Part shown: one piece after another, positions 42,745 through 52,501 of the stretch
Layout of the letters: the number at the start of each line of letters is the position of its first letter
Numbering within the stretch: position 1 is the first letter of the stretch
Origin: Caulobacter sp.
GTDB lineage: Bacteria; Pseudomonadota; Alphaproteobacteria; Caulobacterales; Caulobacteraceae
Length of the DNA stretch: 64,000 nucleotides
Assembly: GCA_030683005.1 (NCBI GenBank)
Contig: JAUXMY010000037.1
Span: 62,001 to 126,000, forward strand
Direction: 5' to 3'
Notes under the pieces: model-generated
What the model saw: the letters and a program-made list of their open reading frames with translations, nothing else
Database searches by the model: none
What the model was told of the DNA's origin: nothing
Translations under genes and position numbers: made by a program

Positions 42745-45447
42745 ATGGCCAACCCGCTCTCCCTACGCATACCCGGCTCCGGCTCCGGCCAGACGAGCCG
42801 TCACGTCCGCGCCAACGTCAGGCTGATGGACTCGCTGCTCGACGAGGCGATCCGCTATCTGGACGGCGAGGAGGCGGGCGATCTGGTCGCCGCCGCGCGC
42901 CGGGCGGCGTCCAAGGATGACTCCCGCCCGCACCTGGACTTCCTGTTCAGCGCCGTGAAGGCCGACGAGGCCATGCTGCTGGCGCGGGCCTTCACCTGCC
43001 ACTCGATGCTGGCCAACATCGGCGAGGACGTCGCCGGCCGCCGTCGCGACGCCGAGGCCGAGAGTCGCGCCGGCGCCGCGCGCACCCTTGCCGGCGCCCT
43101 GGAGGCGCTCGGTCTTGGCCCCGACGCTCTGGACGCGCTCGACATCGTGCCCGTACTGACCGCCCATCCGACCGAGGTCCGGCGCCGGGCGCTGGTCGAC
43201 CGCGAGGCCGAGATCTCGCGCCTGATGGCCCTGCGCCGCCACGGCCTGCCGCCCGATCTCGACGCCCGCATCCGCGAGGGCCTGTTCCGCGAGATCGCGC
43301 TGCTCTGGCGCACGCGCCTGCACCGGCCGGTGAAGATCACCGTCGCCGACGAGATCCGCAACGCGCTGTCGATCGTCCGCACCTCGATCCTGCCGGCCAT
43401 GGTCGACCTCTACGAAAGCTGGACCGAGGGCGTGGCCAACGGCGCCGACGTGCCGCCGATCCTGCGCATGGGCAGCTGGCTGGGCGGCGACCGCGACGGC
43501 CACCCGGGCGTCACCGGCGACACCCTCAGGCTGGCGCTCAAGTCCCAGGCGCGGGTCGTCCTCGATTTCTACGCCGGCGAGGTGCGCAAGCTCTGGGGCG
43601 ACCTGGCCATCTCCGACGTCTACACCGGCGCCTCCGAGGCGCTGCTGGTCCTGGCCCGCTCCTCCGACGACCAGTCGCCGCACCGGGCCGACGAGCCCTA
43701 TCGCCTGGCCCTTGAGTTCATCTTCGACCGGCTGTCGGCCACCTCGCAGAAGCTGGCGGGTCAGCCGGTCTCCTATGCGCTGGGTCCGTCCACGGAAGGC
43801 GCCTACGACAGCCCGGCCGAGTTCGTCGCCGACCTTGAGACCGTGCGGTCCTCGCTCGCGGCCCACGGCGGCGCTCGGCTGGTCGGCAGCCGGATGACCA
43901 CCCTGCTGGAGCTGGCCCGCGCCTGCGGCTTCCACCTGATGGCCATCGACATGCGCCAGAACGCCGATGTCCACGAGCGGGTCGTCGCGGAGCTGATCCA
44001 GCGCTCGGGCCAGGACATCGACTATCTTGCGCTCGACGAGGAGGCCAAGGTCGCCTTCCTGCTGGCCGAGATGACCCACCAGCGGCCGCTGCGCTCGCCC
44101 TTCGCCGACTACAGCGAGGAGACCACGCGGGAGCTGGCCACCATCGACGCGGCCGCCGAGGCGGTGAAGCACTATGGCCAGGAGGTTATCGGCGGCTACG
44201 TCGTGTCCAAGACAGCGACCCTGTCGGACATCCTCGAGCCGCTGGTCCTGCTGGCCCAGTCGGGTCTGGCCTGGGGCGGCGCCCAGCCGCGCGCGGCGGT
44301 GCGGATCTCGCCGTTGTTCGAGACCATCGAGGACCTCGACCACGGCCCGGCCATCCTGCGCCGCTGGCTGGAGCTGCCGCTCACCCGCTCGATCCTAGGC
44401 GAGACGCCGGTGCAGGAAGTGATGGTCGGCTATTCGGACTCCAACAAGGACGGCGGCTATGTCGCCTCCCGCCGGGGCGTCGCCCGGGCCGCCTCGGCCC
44501 TGGCGGCCGAGTGCGACCGGCTGGGCGTCGGCCTGCGCATCTTCCACGGCCGGGGCGGTTCGGTCGGCCGGGGCGGGGGGCCCGCCGCCGAGGCCGTGCT
44601 GGCCCAGCCGCCGGGCACGGTCCAGGGCCGCCTGCGGATGACCGAGCAGGGCGAGATGATCGCCCGCCGCTACGGCGACCAGGTGACCGCCCGCCGCAAC
44701 CTCGAAAGCCTGGCCGCCGCTGTGCTGACCGCCACCCGCCAGGCGCCTGACCCCGAGCCGTCCGACGCCTCGAAGACGGCCATGGACGCCCTGGCCGCCG
44801 GTTCGTTCGCCGCCTATCGCGCGCTGGTCTACGAGACCCCGGGCTTCACCGACTTCTTCTGGTCCGCCACCCCCATCGGCGAGATCGTCCAGCTCAACAT
44901 CGGCAGCCGGCCCGCCTCGCGCACCGCCAGTCGCCGGATCGAGGACCTGCGGGCCATCCCCTGGGTGTTCAGCTGGTCACAGGCCCGGTTCATGCTGCCG
45001 GGCTGGTACGGCTTCGCCGGCGGCGTCGAGCGCGCCGGCCTGACCGTGCCGCAGCTCGCCGACCTCAGCGACGAGTACGACTTCTTCGCCGCCCTGCTGT
45101 CGAACATGGAGCTGGCCCTGGCCCAGAGCGACATGGCCATCGCGGCGCGCTACGCGAAACTGGCCGCGGGCGTGCCCGGCGCCGACGCGATCATGGACAC
45201 CATCCGCCGCGAGCACGACCGCGCCATCGACCTGGCCCTGTCGATCCGCGGCGGCGGCAAGCTGCTCGACGACCGGCCGGACCTCGCCGAATCCGTTGAA
45301 CTGGCCGCCGCCGCCGTCGACCCGCTCAACCACCTGCAGCTCGAACTGCTGTCGCGCCGCCGGCAAGGCGACCAGGACGAGCAGCTGCGCCTGGCCATCC
45401 AGCTGACCGTGGCCGGCGTGGCGGCGGGGCTACGGAACACGGGGTAG
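42745..45447 (+). CDS. ppc: Phosphoenolpyruvate carboxylase
   Basis: A 900-residue enzyme that carboxylates PEP to oxaloacetate to refill the TCA cycle. Family motifs are present in order: VLTAHPTEVRRRALVD (catalytic His region), MGSWLGGDRDGHPGV, MVGYSDSNKDGGYVASR, and the glycine-rich active-site loop FHGRGGSVGRGGGP. The C-terminus ends ...GLRNTG, matching the normal buried NTG terminus. Complete. Confidence 0.97.
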   Translation: MANPLSLRIPGSGSGQTSRHVRANVRLMDSLLDEAIRYLDGEEAGDLVAAARRAASKDDSRPHLDFLFSAVKADEAMLLARAFTCHSMLANIGEDVAGRRRDAEAESRAGAARTLAGALEALGLGPDALDALDIVPVLTAHPTEVRRRALVDREAEISRLMALRRHGLPPDLDARIREGLFREIALLWRTRLHRPVKITVADEIRNALSIVRTSILPAMVDLYESWTEGVANGADVPPILRMGSWLGGDRDGHPGVTGDTLRLALKSQARVVLDFYAGEVRKLWGDLAISDVYTGASEALLVLARSSDDQSPHRADEPYRLALEFIFDRLSATSQKLAGQPVSYALGPSTEGAYDSPAEFVADLETVRSSLAAHGGARLVGSRMTTLLELARACGFHLMAIDMRQNADVHERVVAELIQRSGQDIDYLALDEEAKVAFLLAEMTHQRPLRSPFADYSEETTRELATIDAAAEAVKHYGQEVIGGYVVSKTATLSDILEPLVLLAQSGLAWGGAQPRAAVRISPLFETIEDLDHGPAILRRWLELPLTRSILGETPVQEVMVGYSDSNKDGGYVASRRGVARAASALAAECDRLGVGLRIFHGRGGSVGRGGGPAAEAVLAQPPGTVQGRLRMTEQGEMIARRYGDQVTARRNLESLAAAVLTATRQAPDPEPSDASKTAMDALAAGSFAAYRALVYETPGFTDFFWSATPIGEIVQLNIGSRPASRTASRRIEDLRAIPWVFSWSQARFMLPGWYGFAGGVERAGLTVPQLADLSDEYDFFAALLSNMELALAQSDMAIAARYAKLAAGVPGADAIMDTIRREHDRAIDLALSIRGGGKLLDDRPDLAESVELAAAAVDPLNHLQLELLSRRRQGDQDEQLRLAIQLTVAGVAAGLRNTG

Positions 45448-45473
45448 GGACAGACACCCCAGGTGTCTGTCCC
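45447..45473 (+). terminator. Strong hairpin immediately after ppc
   Basis: GGGACAGACACC and GGTGTCTGTCCC form a perfect 12-bp stem with a three-base loop, starting in the last base of the ppc stop codon. Only TTA follows, so there is no real T-tract. It could be a terminator or a transcript-end protector. Confidence 0.6.
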
Positions 45474-45547
45474 TTAGGTGGCTTCCCCTTCCGCGACTCC
45501 TCCCTTACTGCATCTCCCCAACAATCGTTTGAAGGGGACGCGCTGCC

Positions 45548-46696
45548 ATGGCTCTCGACGCCGAAACCCGGGATCAGTTCATCGACACGCTTCGGCGGTT
45601 CGTGAGCGAGCAGCTCCGGCCGCTGGAAGCCCAGGTGGCCGCCGACGACCAGGTGCCAGAGGCCGTCATCCAGCAGATGCGCGATCTGGGCCTGTTCGGC
45701 ATCTCCATCCCCGAGGAATACGGCGGCCTCGATCTCTCGATGGAAGATGAATGCCTGGTGGTGTTCGAGCTGGGCCGCGCCAGTCCGGCCTTCCGTTCGG
45801 AGATCGGCACCAACGTCGGTATCGGCAGCCAGGGGCTGGTGATGTTCGGCACCGACGAGCAGAAGGCCAAATGGTTGCCCGGCATCGCCTCGGGCGAGAC
45901 GGTGACGTCCTTCGCCCTGACCGAGCCGGAAGCCGGCTCCGACAGCGCCGCGGTGCAGACCCGCGCCACGCTGGATGGCGACAGCTACGTTCTCAACGGC
46001 TCCAAGCGCTACATCACCAATGCCGGCAAGGCGGGCCTTTTCACGGTGATGGCCCGCACCAACCCGGACGTGAAGGGCGGCGGCGGCGTCTCCGCCTTCG
46101 TGGTGCCGTCCGACCTGCCCGGCATCACCGTCGGCAAGCCCGAGAAGAAGATGGGCCAGCACGGCGCCCAGATCCACGACATCACCTTCGACAACGTCCG
46201 CGTCCCGGCCTGGAACCGGCTGGGCGGCGAGGGCGAGGGCTTCAAGGTGGCCATGCAGGTGCTCGACAAGGGCCGCCTGCACATCGCCGCCCTCTGTGTC
46301 GGGGTTGCCGAACGGCTGATCGCCGACAGCGTCGCCTACGCCGGCGAGCGCAGGCAGTTCGGCCAGGCGCTGTCCCAGTTCCAGCTCATCCAGGGCATGA
46401 TCGCCGACATGAAGACCGAGGCCATGGCCGCCCGCGCCCTGGTTATGGAAGGCGCCCGCAAGCGCGACGCCGGCCAGAACATCGTGCTGGAAGCCGCCGC
46501 CGCCAAATACTTCGCCTCGGAAATGGTCGGTCGCGTCGCCGACAAGGCCGTGCAGATCTTCGGCGGCGCCGGCTATGTCGCCGACTACGGCATCGAACGC
46601 CTGTACCGCGACGTCCGCATCTTCCGCATCTACGAAGGCACCAGCCAGGTCCAGCAGATCGTCATCGCCCGCGAGACGATGAAGCGGGGCGGTTAG
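45548..46696 (+). CDS. Acyl-CoA dehydrogenase
   Basis: A 382-residue FAD enzyme of beta-oxidation. N-terminal helical domain, FAD-binding FALTEPEAGSDSAAVQTRA and YITNAGKAGLFTVMA segments, middle beta-domain, and C-terminal VQIFGGAGYVADYGIERLYRDVRI with the catalytic Glu in IYEGTSQVQQIVIAR. GGGG lies upstream of the ATG. Monocistronic by context. Chain-length specificity is not deducible. Confidence 0.95.
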   Translation: MALDAETRDQFIDTLRRFVSEQLRPLEAQVAADDQVPEAVIQQMRDLGLFGISIPEEYGGLDLSMEDECLVVFELGRASPAFRSEIGTNVGIGSQGLVMFGTDEQKAKWLPGIASGETVTSFALTEPEAGSDSAAVQTRATLDGDSYVLNGSKRYITNAGKAGLFTVMARTNPDVKGGGGVSAFVVPSDLPGITVGKPEKKMGQHGAQIHDITFDNVRVPAWNRLGGEGEGFKVAMQVLDKGRLHIAALCVGVAERLIADSVAYAGERRQFGQALSQFQLIQGMIADMKTEAMAARALVMEGARKRDAGQNIVLEAAAAKYFASEMVGRVADKAVQIFGGAGYVADYGIERLYRDVRIFRIYEGTSQVQQIVIARETMKRGG

Positions 46697-46735
46697 AGTC
46701 CGGCCGCGCGGACGGGCGTCCGCGCGGCCAGGATA

Positions 46736-47467
46736 TCAGAAGGTGAAACGCAGGCCGACCGAGACGGTGCTGGTCTTGATCTTGCCGACCTCGAAGCCCG
46801 AGGCGGAATCGTAGGCGATGTCCTTGCCGTCCGCCGAGCGGTAGCGATAATCGGCCGTGATCGCCATGTTCGGGCTGGCCTGAAACGCGACGCCGGCGCC
46901 CAGCTGCCAGGCGAAGGTGACGTCGCCGTCGCCGCCGGCCTCGAAGCCCATGAGGCCCGCGCCGCCGCCCACGTAGGGCGTGAGCTTGCTGGTGACGGGG
47001 CGCTCGAACCACAGGTTGGCCATGGCGCCGAGCTGGCGCACCTGGCCTCCGTCGCTGAAGGCGATCCGGTTGCCGGACGCGCTGCAGCCGCTAACCTCCA
47101 GATACAGGCAGACATCTGCGGCCTCAGCCGGGGTCAGGGTAACGGGCGCGCCATTGACCGACTTGATGGTGATGGCTTCCAGATCGTTGCGGTTGTAGCC
47201 GATCTCGACCTCCGCGCGGATGGAGCCGAAATCGTAGCCGACGGCGCCGCCGAAGGTCGTCGAGTCCTTCAGTTCCACCGACGTCTGCACGGAATCGGTG
47301 GCGCCGCCGCCGCCGAAGGTGCCGCCGACGTCATAGTAGCGGATGTCGGTGTCCTTGACCGACGCGATGCCCGCCGACACGCTGACGTAGGCGCCGCGGT
47401 CCTCGGCCAGCGCCGGCGCGGCGATCAGGGCGCTCGCCGCCCCCGCCATGAGAATTAGCTTTTTCAT
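46736..47467 (-). CDS. Outer-membrane beta-barrel protein, OmpA-like
   Basis: A 243-residue exported protein with a signal peptide (KKLILMAGAASALIAAPALA) and alternating beta strands ending in the terminal aromatic VSVGLRFTF, typical of small porin-like barrels (PF13505 type). Two Cys residues in VCLYLEVSGCS could form a loop disulfide. Divergent from the kinase gene, with ~190 bases of shared intergenic DNA containing a TCGGCC-GGTT-GGCCGA hairpin at 47603-47618. Confidence 0.88.
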   Translation of the reverse strand: MKKLILMAGAASALIAAPALAEDRGAYVSVSAGIASVKDTDIRYYDVGGTFGGGGATDSVQTSVELKDSTTFGGAVGYDFGSIRAEVEIGYNRNDLEAITIKSVNGAPVTLTPAEAADVCLYLEVSGCSASGNRIAFSDGGQVRQLGAMANLWFERPVTSKLTPYVGGGAGLMGFEAGGDGDVTFAWQLGAGVAFQASPNMAITADYRYRSADGKDIAYDSASGFEVGKIKTSTVSVGLRFTF

Positions 47468-47658
47468 CGTTCCCCTCGCGCCGCCACTCGACTGAGACCC
47501 GACACGGCCGGTGCGGCGCGAACGTGCGAGGTCGTCGCTGCTCGCCGACGACGAGCCGGCGCTTGCTAGAGGTCGAAACTACTGTAGGGGTTGGGGGTCG
47601 GCATCGGCCGGTTGGCCGAGCCGCTTGGGTGAATGCGCAGTGCAGGCTTAGCGTGAAG

Positions 47659-49032
47659 ATGCCGGTCGCGGGCAACAGGATCGACCCCTTGGCGCTCATC
47701 GACGAGTTGCGAGCCGGGCGGGTAACGGCCTGGATCGGGGTCCTGCTGCTGGCCTCGGTGATCGCCTACATCACGGTGGTCTTCGCCGGAGACGTCCACC
47801 CCGTCGCCCTCGGGCTCTGGTCCGGCGCCTTCGGGCTGGTCCTGCTGGTCTGGTGCGGAGCCATGGCGATGGCCATGACGCGCGATCCCGGCGACCAGGA
47901 GATCCTCAGGGTCTGGATTCCGGTTTTCAAGGCCGTGGCCATTGCCGCGAACCTGCTGATCGCCGCCAGCGTCTGGCTGTTTCTTCCCGCCGCAGGGCCG
48001 GAGCTCTTCGCCCTCATGCTGGTGATGTACGTCTGGTTCATCCCCATCCAGATGCTCGCCGAGAACCGCGCCACCCGGGTCTCGGTTCTGGCGACGCTGG
48101 CGGTCTTTGGTTCGCTCACCCTGTTCGTGCTGACCCACCCCGCGCCGTACAGCACCGCGCTCGCCGCGTTCCTTGTGGTCTTCACCGTCAGCGTCCTGGC
48201 CATGAGGCGGGTGATCCACCGCGCGCTCGCCGAGGCGATACAGGCCAGGCTGGAGGCCGAGCGCGCCGGACGGGCGCTCAACGAAGCCCTCACGGAAGTC
48301 GCCGACCAGCGCGACGCGATCACCCGCTTCCTCGCCGCCGCCTCCCACGACCTGCAGCAGCCCGTCCAGGCGGCGCGGCTGTTCTTCGACCAGGCGATCG
48401 ACACGAAAAGCGCCGAGGCCCGGGATCGCGCCATCCGCGGCGCCCGCCGCGCCTTCGCCTCAACCCAGTCCCTGCTCCAGGAAATGCTCGAGCACCTGCG
48501 GCTGGAGAGCGGCGCGGCCAAGCCGACGGTGGCCAGCCACGCCATCGGCCCCATCCTCCAGGACATGGCCCTCGAACAGGAGGCCGTGGCCAATGCGGCG
48601 GGTCTGACGATCCGGGTTGCCCAGACCGGGCTGGCGGCGCTGATTGATCCCGGGCTCGCGAAGCGCATCCTCGGCAATCTGGTCACCAACGCCTGCACCC
48701 ACGCCGGCGCGACGCGATTGCTGATCGGCGCCCGGCGAAAGGGCGAGCGGGTGCGGATCTACGTCGTCGACAACGGTCGCGGCATCGCGCCGACGAAGGC
48801 CGCGACGCTGTTCGGGGCGTTCGCGGCTTCCGGGGCCGGGCGCGCGAACTTCGGCCTCGGGCTTTCGACCTCGCGGCGGTTCGCCCGGGCGATGGGCGGC
48901 GAGCTGACGCTGGACCCGCGCTGGACGGACGGCGCCTGTTTCGTGCTGGATCTTGCGCGGGCGCAGGCTGTCGCCCGATCCGCCGAAGCCGCCGTCGGAC
49001 GGGGAGGGCGGCGCCCATGCGAAGCTGCCTGA
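47659..49032 (+). CDS. Membrane sensor histidine kinase
   Basis: A 457-residue kinase with about six N-terminal transmembrane helices in residues 20-185 and no large periplasmic domain, so it probably senses within the membrane. The dimerisation helix has H230 in AAASHDLQQPVQAARLFF, the HDLQQP subtype often paired with LuxR-type regulators. The ATPase domain has NLVTNACTHAGAT, DNGRGIAP and FGLGLSTSRRFA. ATG 47659 is used; upstream in-frame sequence looks non-coding. It overlaps its regulator by 16 bases. Confidence 0.9.
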   Translation: MPVAGNRIDPLALIDELRAGRVTAWIGVLLLASVIAYITVVFAGDVHPVALGLWSGAFGLVLLVWCGAMAMAMTRDPGDQEILRVWIPVFKAVAIAANLLIAASVWLFLPAAGPELFALMLVMYVWFIPIQMLAENRATRVSVLATLAVFGSLTLFVLTHPAPYSTALAAFLVVFTVSVLAMRRVIHRALAEAIQARLEAERAGRALNEALTEVADQRDAITRFLAAASHDLQQPVQAARLFFDQAIDTKSAEARDRAIRGARRAFASTQSLLQEMLEHLRLESGAAKPTVASHAIGPILQDMALEQEAVANAAGLTIRVAQTGLAALIDPGLAKRILGNLVTNACTHAGATRLLIGARRKGERVRIYVVDNGRGIAPTKAATLFGAFAASGAGRANFGLGLSTSRRFARAMGGELTLDPRWTDGACFVLDLARAQAVARSAEAAVGRGGRRPCEAA

Positions 49033-49655
49033 TCTGTGACGACCACGAGCTGGTCAGGGAAGCGCTGGCGGCGGCTGTCGCCGGGCGCTGGCCTGACGCT
49101 CAGGTAACCCAGGCCGCCGACTTCAACGCGGCCTGGGCGCTGGCCCGGTCCGGTCCTGACCTTTGCCTCGTCGATCTCATGATGCCGGGCGCGGGGCCGG
49201 TCGAGGGGGTCGCGGGCGTGCTCGAAATCGCGCCACAAACGCGGCTGCTGGTGGTCACCGGCTCGCATGACGACGGGGTGCTGCTGGAGCTGCTGGACCG
49301 GGGGGTTCACGGCTTCGTCCAGAAGACATCCTCCGGCGAGGTCATCCTCGCGGCGATCGCGCTGGTCCTGGCGGGCGGGCGCTATCTGCCGCCCCGGGTG
49401 GCGGAACTGGCCGGCGCCCGTCCGGCCGCTCCCGCCGCCTCGCCTTCGCCCGAGCCCGGCTCCCGCGTGGTGACCGACCGCCAGAAGCAGGTGCTGACCC
49501 TGATCGCCCGTGGCCTGTCCAACAAGGAGATCGCCCGCGTCCTGGGTGTGTCGCCGGCGACGGTGAAGACCCACGTCACCAACGCCATCGGCTCGGTCGG
49601 CGCGGCCAATCGCACCGAGGCGGCGATGCGGGCCAGGGCGCTGGGGCTGATCTGA
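49017..49655 (+). CDS. NarL/FixJ-family (LuxR-type) response regulator
   Basis: A 212-residue regulator: receiver with DD at 8-9, D53 in LCLVDLMMPG and Lys in FVQKTSS, an Ala/Pro linker, and a LuxR-type helix-turn-helix (TDRQKQVLTLIARGLSNKEIARVLGVSPATVKTHV). Its start lies inside the kinase gene, so they are co-translated. Target genes unknown; the divergent outer-membrane protein gene is one candidate. Confidence 0.93.
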   Translation: MRSCLICDDHELVREALAAAVAGRWPDAQVTQAADFNAAWALARSGPDLCLVDLMMPGAGPVEGVAGVLEIAPQTRLLVVTGSHDDGVLLELLDRGVHGFVQKTSSGEVILAAIALVLAGGRYLPPRVAELAGARPAAPAASPSPEPGSRVVTDRQKQVLTLIARGLSNKEIARVLGVSPATVKTHVTNAIGSVGAANRTEAAMRARALGLI

Positions 49656-49663
49656 GGGCCGTT

Positions 49664-50314
49664 CTAGAGCCGCCTGGCCACAATGAAGGGGCGGGTGTCC
49701 TTGCCCTTGGAAGCGTGATGCTCAACTTCGACGATGTCGAATCCCGCCGCGGCGATGGCCGCCTGCAGCTCCCCGGAAGTGAAGATCAGCACGTGCGGCG
49801 CCTTGCCGAGAAGGCGCATGATGGGCAGGACGGCCAGGATCAGCGGGTTCATGTCTCCGAGGCATGGAGTCTTGGAAATGAACAGGCCGCCGGGCTTCAG
49901 AAGGCGATGAACCTGGGCCAGTCCATCCCCCAGATCAGGGACCAGATGGACGGCGCTGAACCCCATGACCACGTCGAAGCTTTCGTCAGGATAGGTCAGG
50001 GTCTCCAATGCGGACTGGACGAAGGTAAGCGTTCCGGCGCCATTCACCGCACCGGCCGTGGCCTGCTTCTCCCGCGCGATCGCAATCATCTCGCCGGAGA
50101 TGTCCGAGGCGGTGAATGAGCCTACGGACGGGGCCAGCCGAAGTGCGGTCGAGCCGGTGCCACAGGCGAACTCGAGCGCGTTGTCGGTGGGCTTGAGGTA
50201 GTCAAGACACCGCGCCAGCGTGCGTTCATAGCCCGCCTCGTCGGCGATCTTGTCCGTCGCATACTTGCGGGCGATGCGATCCCAGAAGCGGCTGCCATCC
50301 TGGCTGTTCGACAT
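49664..50314 (-). CDS. Class I SAM-dependent methyltransferase
   Basis: A 216-residue methyltransferase with motif I ALEFACGTGSTALRLA, the acidic SDISGEMIAIARE motif and VMGFSAVHLVPDLGDGL followed by LLKPGGLFISKTPCL. The substrate cannot be named from sequence. Convergent with the kinase-regulator operon, with an eight-base gap. Confidence 0.88.
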   Translation of the reverse strand: MSNSQDGSRFWDRIARKYATDKIADEAGYERTLARCLDYLKPTDNALEFACGTGSTALRLAPSVGSFTASDISGEMIAIAREKQATAGAVNGAGTLTFVQSALETLTYPDESFDVVMGFSAVHLVPDLGDGLAQVHRLLKPGGLFISKTPCLGDMNPLILAVLPIMRLLGKAPHVLIFTSGELQAAIAAAGFDIVEVEHHASKGKDTRPFIVARRL

Positions 50315-50372
50315 CCGGATCTCCTTCCGCGTCCCGGCGCACGTACTGGCTATCGCCGGAACATGTCCCCCG

Positions 50373-51035
50373 CTACCGCGAGAATCCCGCCTCGGCGAAG
50401 TCCAGCATCCGCTCCAGCAAGGCGTCGACCTCGCCCTCGCGGGTGGCGCCCTCGGACAGGACGTGCAGGCGGTCCAGTTCCATGAAGCGGTTCTGGTGGA
50501 TCATGCCGAGCACGAAGTGCAGCCGCCAGTAGACCTCCTCCGGCGGCAGGTCCGGCCGGGCGGCCAGCAGGGCGTCGGCGAAGCGCTTGAGGTGGGACAC
50601 GTCGCGGCCCAGCACCTCGCGGATCTCGGCCGTGCCCTCGCTGCGCGCGCGGATCAGGAACTGCAGCGAAATGCGCCGGTCGTTGGACGGGTCCAGCCAC
50701 CGCAGGGGCGGCGCGAACAGGGCGGTCAGGATCTCACGCACCGGCGGCTTGCCGGCGTTGCGGTCGCTGGCCTCGTGCAGCATCCTGGCCCGCTCACGGT
50801 TGAGCTCCTGGGTGCGGCGGCGGAAGATCTCGAACAGCAGCGAGTCCTTGGACCCGAAGTGGTAGTTAACGCTGGCCAGGTTGACGCCCGCCTCGGCGGT
50901 GATGTCGCGCACCGACACGTTCTGGAAGCCATGCAGCGCGAACAGCCGCTCGGCGGCGTTGAACACCAGCTGCTTGGTGGCGGCCTCGGCCTCCGGAGTC
51001 TGCGACTCCGCGCCGGGATCGTCGGTGAGACTCAA
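50373..51035 (-). CDS. TetR-family transcriptional regulator
   Basis: A 220-residue repressor. N-terminal helix-turn-helix AAERLFALHGFQNVSVRDIT with AEAGVNLASVNYHFGSKDSLLFEIF, then a ligand-binding domain matching the TetR_C CerR/PsrA-type (LHFVLGMIHQNRFMELDRL). It lies downstream of, and in the same direction as, the sulfatase gene with a 113-base gap. That gap contains ACGC-AA-GCGT (51087-51096) within GGCGTT...AACGCC (51073-51107), possible operator elements. Confidence 0.9.
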   Translation of the reverse strand: MSLTDDPGAESQTPEAEAATKQLVFNAAERLFALHGFQNVSVRDITAEAGVNLASVNYHFGSKDSLLFEIFRRRTQELNRERARMLHEASDRNAGKPPVREILTALFAPPLRWLDPSNDRRISLQFLIRARSEGTAEIREVLGRDVSHLKRFADALLAARPDLPPEEVYWRLHFVLGMIHQNRFMELDRLHVLSEGATREGEVDALLERMLDFAEAGFSR

Positions 51036-51148
51036 GGTGCTGCCCTTCCGTTCCGTGAGGGGCAGCTTTACGGGCGTTCAATCTGTACGCAAGCGTCAAT
51101 AAACGCCTGTTCGGATAGACCCCGGCTATGCTGCATTGCGATGCTGTT

Positions 51149-52432
51149 TCAGTCCGGATGCCAGTCGGCGATCGGCGGCCTGACCCAGGGCGGAAACAGG
51201 TCGACCATCGGCTCGTACTTCTCCCGCGCCGCCTTGTGGCGGGCCTTCAGATCCTCGACCACGTCCGGGTGCAGCGAGGCGACGCTGTAGTTCTCGCCGG
51301 GGTCGCGGACGATGTCGAACAGCAGCGGATAGTTGAAGCGGCCGAGGTTGATCTGAAGGCTGCGGTAGTGGGCGCGGGTGACCAGCTTCCAGGCCTGGGT
51401 GCGGATCGCCGCGACCCTGGTGTTGTCGAACAGCAGGATCTGCTCATGCGGCGTGGCCGCGCCGTCGAAGATCACCGGGCCGATGTCCTTGCCGTCCAGC
51501 TCCAGGTCCGGCGGCAGGTCCGCGCCCGCCAGCCGCGCGAAGGTCGGCAGCAGGTCCAGGTTGCTGGCGATGGCGTCCGTCACCACGCCGGCCGGCACTG
51601 TCCCCGGCTGGCGCAGGATGAAGGGCACGCGGTAGCCGCCGTCGAAGCCGGACTGGCCCTTGCGCTCGCGGAACGGGCCCGAGGAGCCCTCGAACCAGGG
51701 TCCGTTGTCGGAGGTGAAGATGACCAGGGTGTCGTCCTCGAGCCCCAGCGCCTTCAGCTGGTCGAGCAGCAGCCCGACGTTTCGATCGATCTCTTCGACG
51801 ACGTCGCCATAGGCGCCTGCCGGCGAGTCCCAGGCCGCGTCGTCGTTGCGGACCAGCGGCACATGCGGCGCGGTCAGGGCCAGCAGCACGAAGAAGGGCT
51901 TGTCGCGGTTGGCCTCGGCAAAGGCCACGGTCTCGCGGAAGAAGGTCTGGGTCAGCTTCGGGAAGTCGACCGGGCTCTCGGTCAGCGGCGCATCGCCGTC
52001 CTTTTCGAACCAGGCCAGCGGCTGCATGTCGTGGCTGTAGGGAAGGCCCTTGAAGACGTCGAAGCCGTGGACGTTCGGCGGCCAGTACTGGCCCCGATGA
52101 CCCAGGTGCCACTTGCCGATCAGGGCGCTGGCGTAGCCGGCCGGCTTCAGCGCCTTGGGGATGGTCAGCTCGGACAGCGGCAGGCCGCGATCCTCCGGCG
52201 ACTGGATCACCTCGTGGGCCAGGTTCATCCGCACCGGATAGCGGCCGGTCAGCAGCCCGGCGCGCGACGGGGTGCAGAGGTTGGCGCTGGCGTAGAAGTC
52301 GGTGAACCGCGTCCCCTCCGCCGCCATGCGGTCGAGGTTGGGCGTGCGGATGATGGTCCCGCCGTCGCAGCCGAGATCGCCGTAGCCGAGGTCGTCGGCC
52401 ATGATGACGATGATGTTCGGCTTGCGGGGCAT
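51149..52432 (-). CDS. Type I sulfatase (arylsulfatase family)
   Basis: A 427-residue sulfatase with metal-binding VIMADDLGYGDLG and the formylglycine motif C53-T-P-S-R in NLCTPSRAGLLTGRYPVR, the second metal site FTSDNGPWFEGSSGPFR and KWHLGHRGQYWPPNVHGFD. The Cys must be converted to formylglycine by a maturase encoded elsewhere. ATG 52432 has GAGGA 8-12 bases upstream and is preferred to 52459. No obvious signal peptide from this start. Substrate unknown. Confidence 0.92.
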   Translation of the reverse strand: MPRKPNIIVIMADDLGYGDLGCDGGTIIRTPNLDRMAAEGTRFTDFYASANLCTPSRAGLLTGRYPVRMNLAHEVIQSPEDRGLPLSELTIPKALKPAGYASALIGKWHLGHRGQYWPPNVHGFDVFKGLPYSHDMQPLAWFEKDGDAPLTESPVDFPKLTQTFFRETVAFAEANRDKPFFVLLALTAPHVPLVRNDDAAWDSPAGAYGDVVEEIDRNVGLLLDQLKALGLEDDTLVIFTSDNGPWFEGSSGPFRERKGQSGFDGGYRVPFILRQPGTVPAGVVTDAIASNLDLLPTFARLAGADLPPDLELDGKDIGPVIFDGAATPHEQILLFDNTRVAAIRTQAWKLVTRAHYRSLQINLGRFNYPLLFDIVRDPGENYSVASLHPDVVEDLKARHKAAREKYEPMVDLFPPWVRPPIADWHPD

Positions 52433-52501
52433 GGCGCGGTTCCTCGTTTCGAACCGCATCTGAGCCGCTCAGTCGCTGGAAGCGCAAGCCCTTCCCCAAT
52501 C

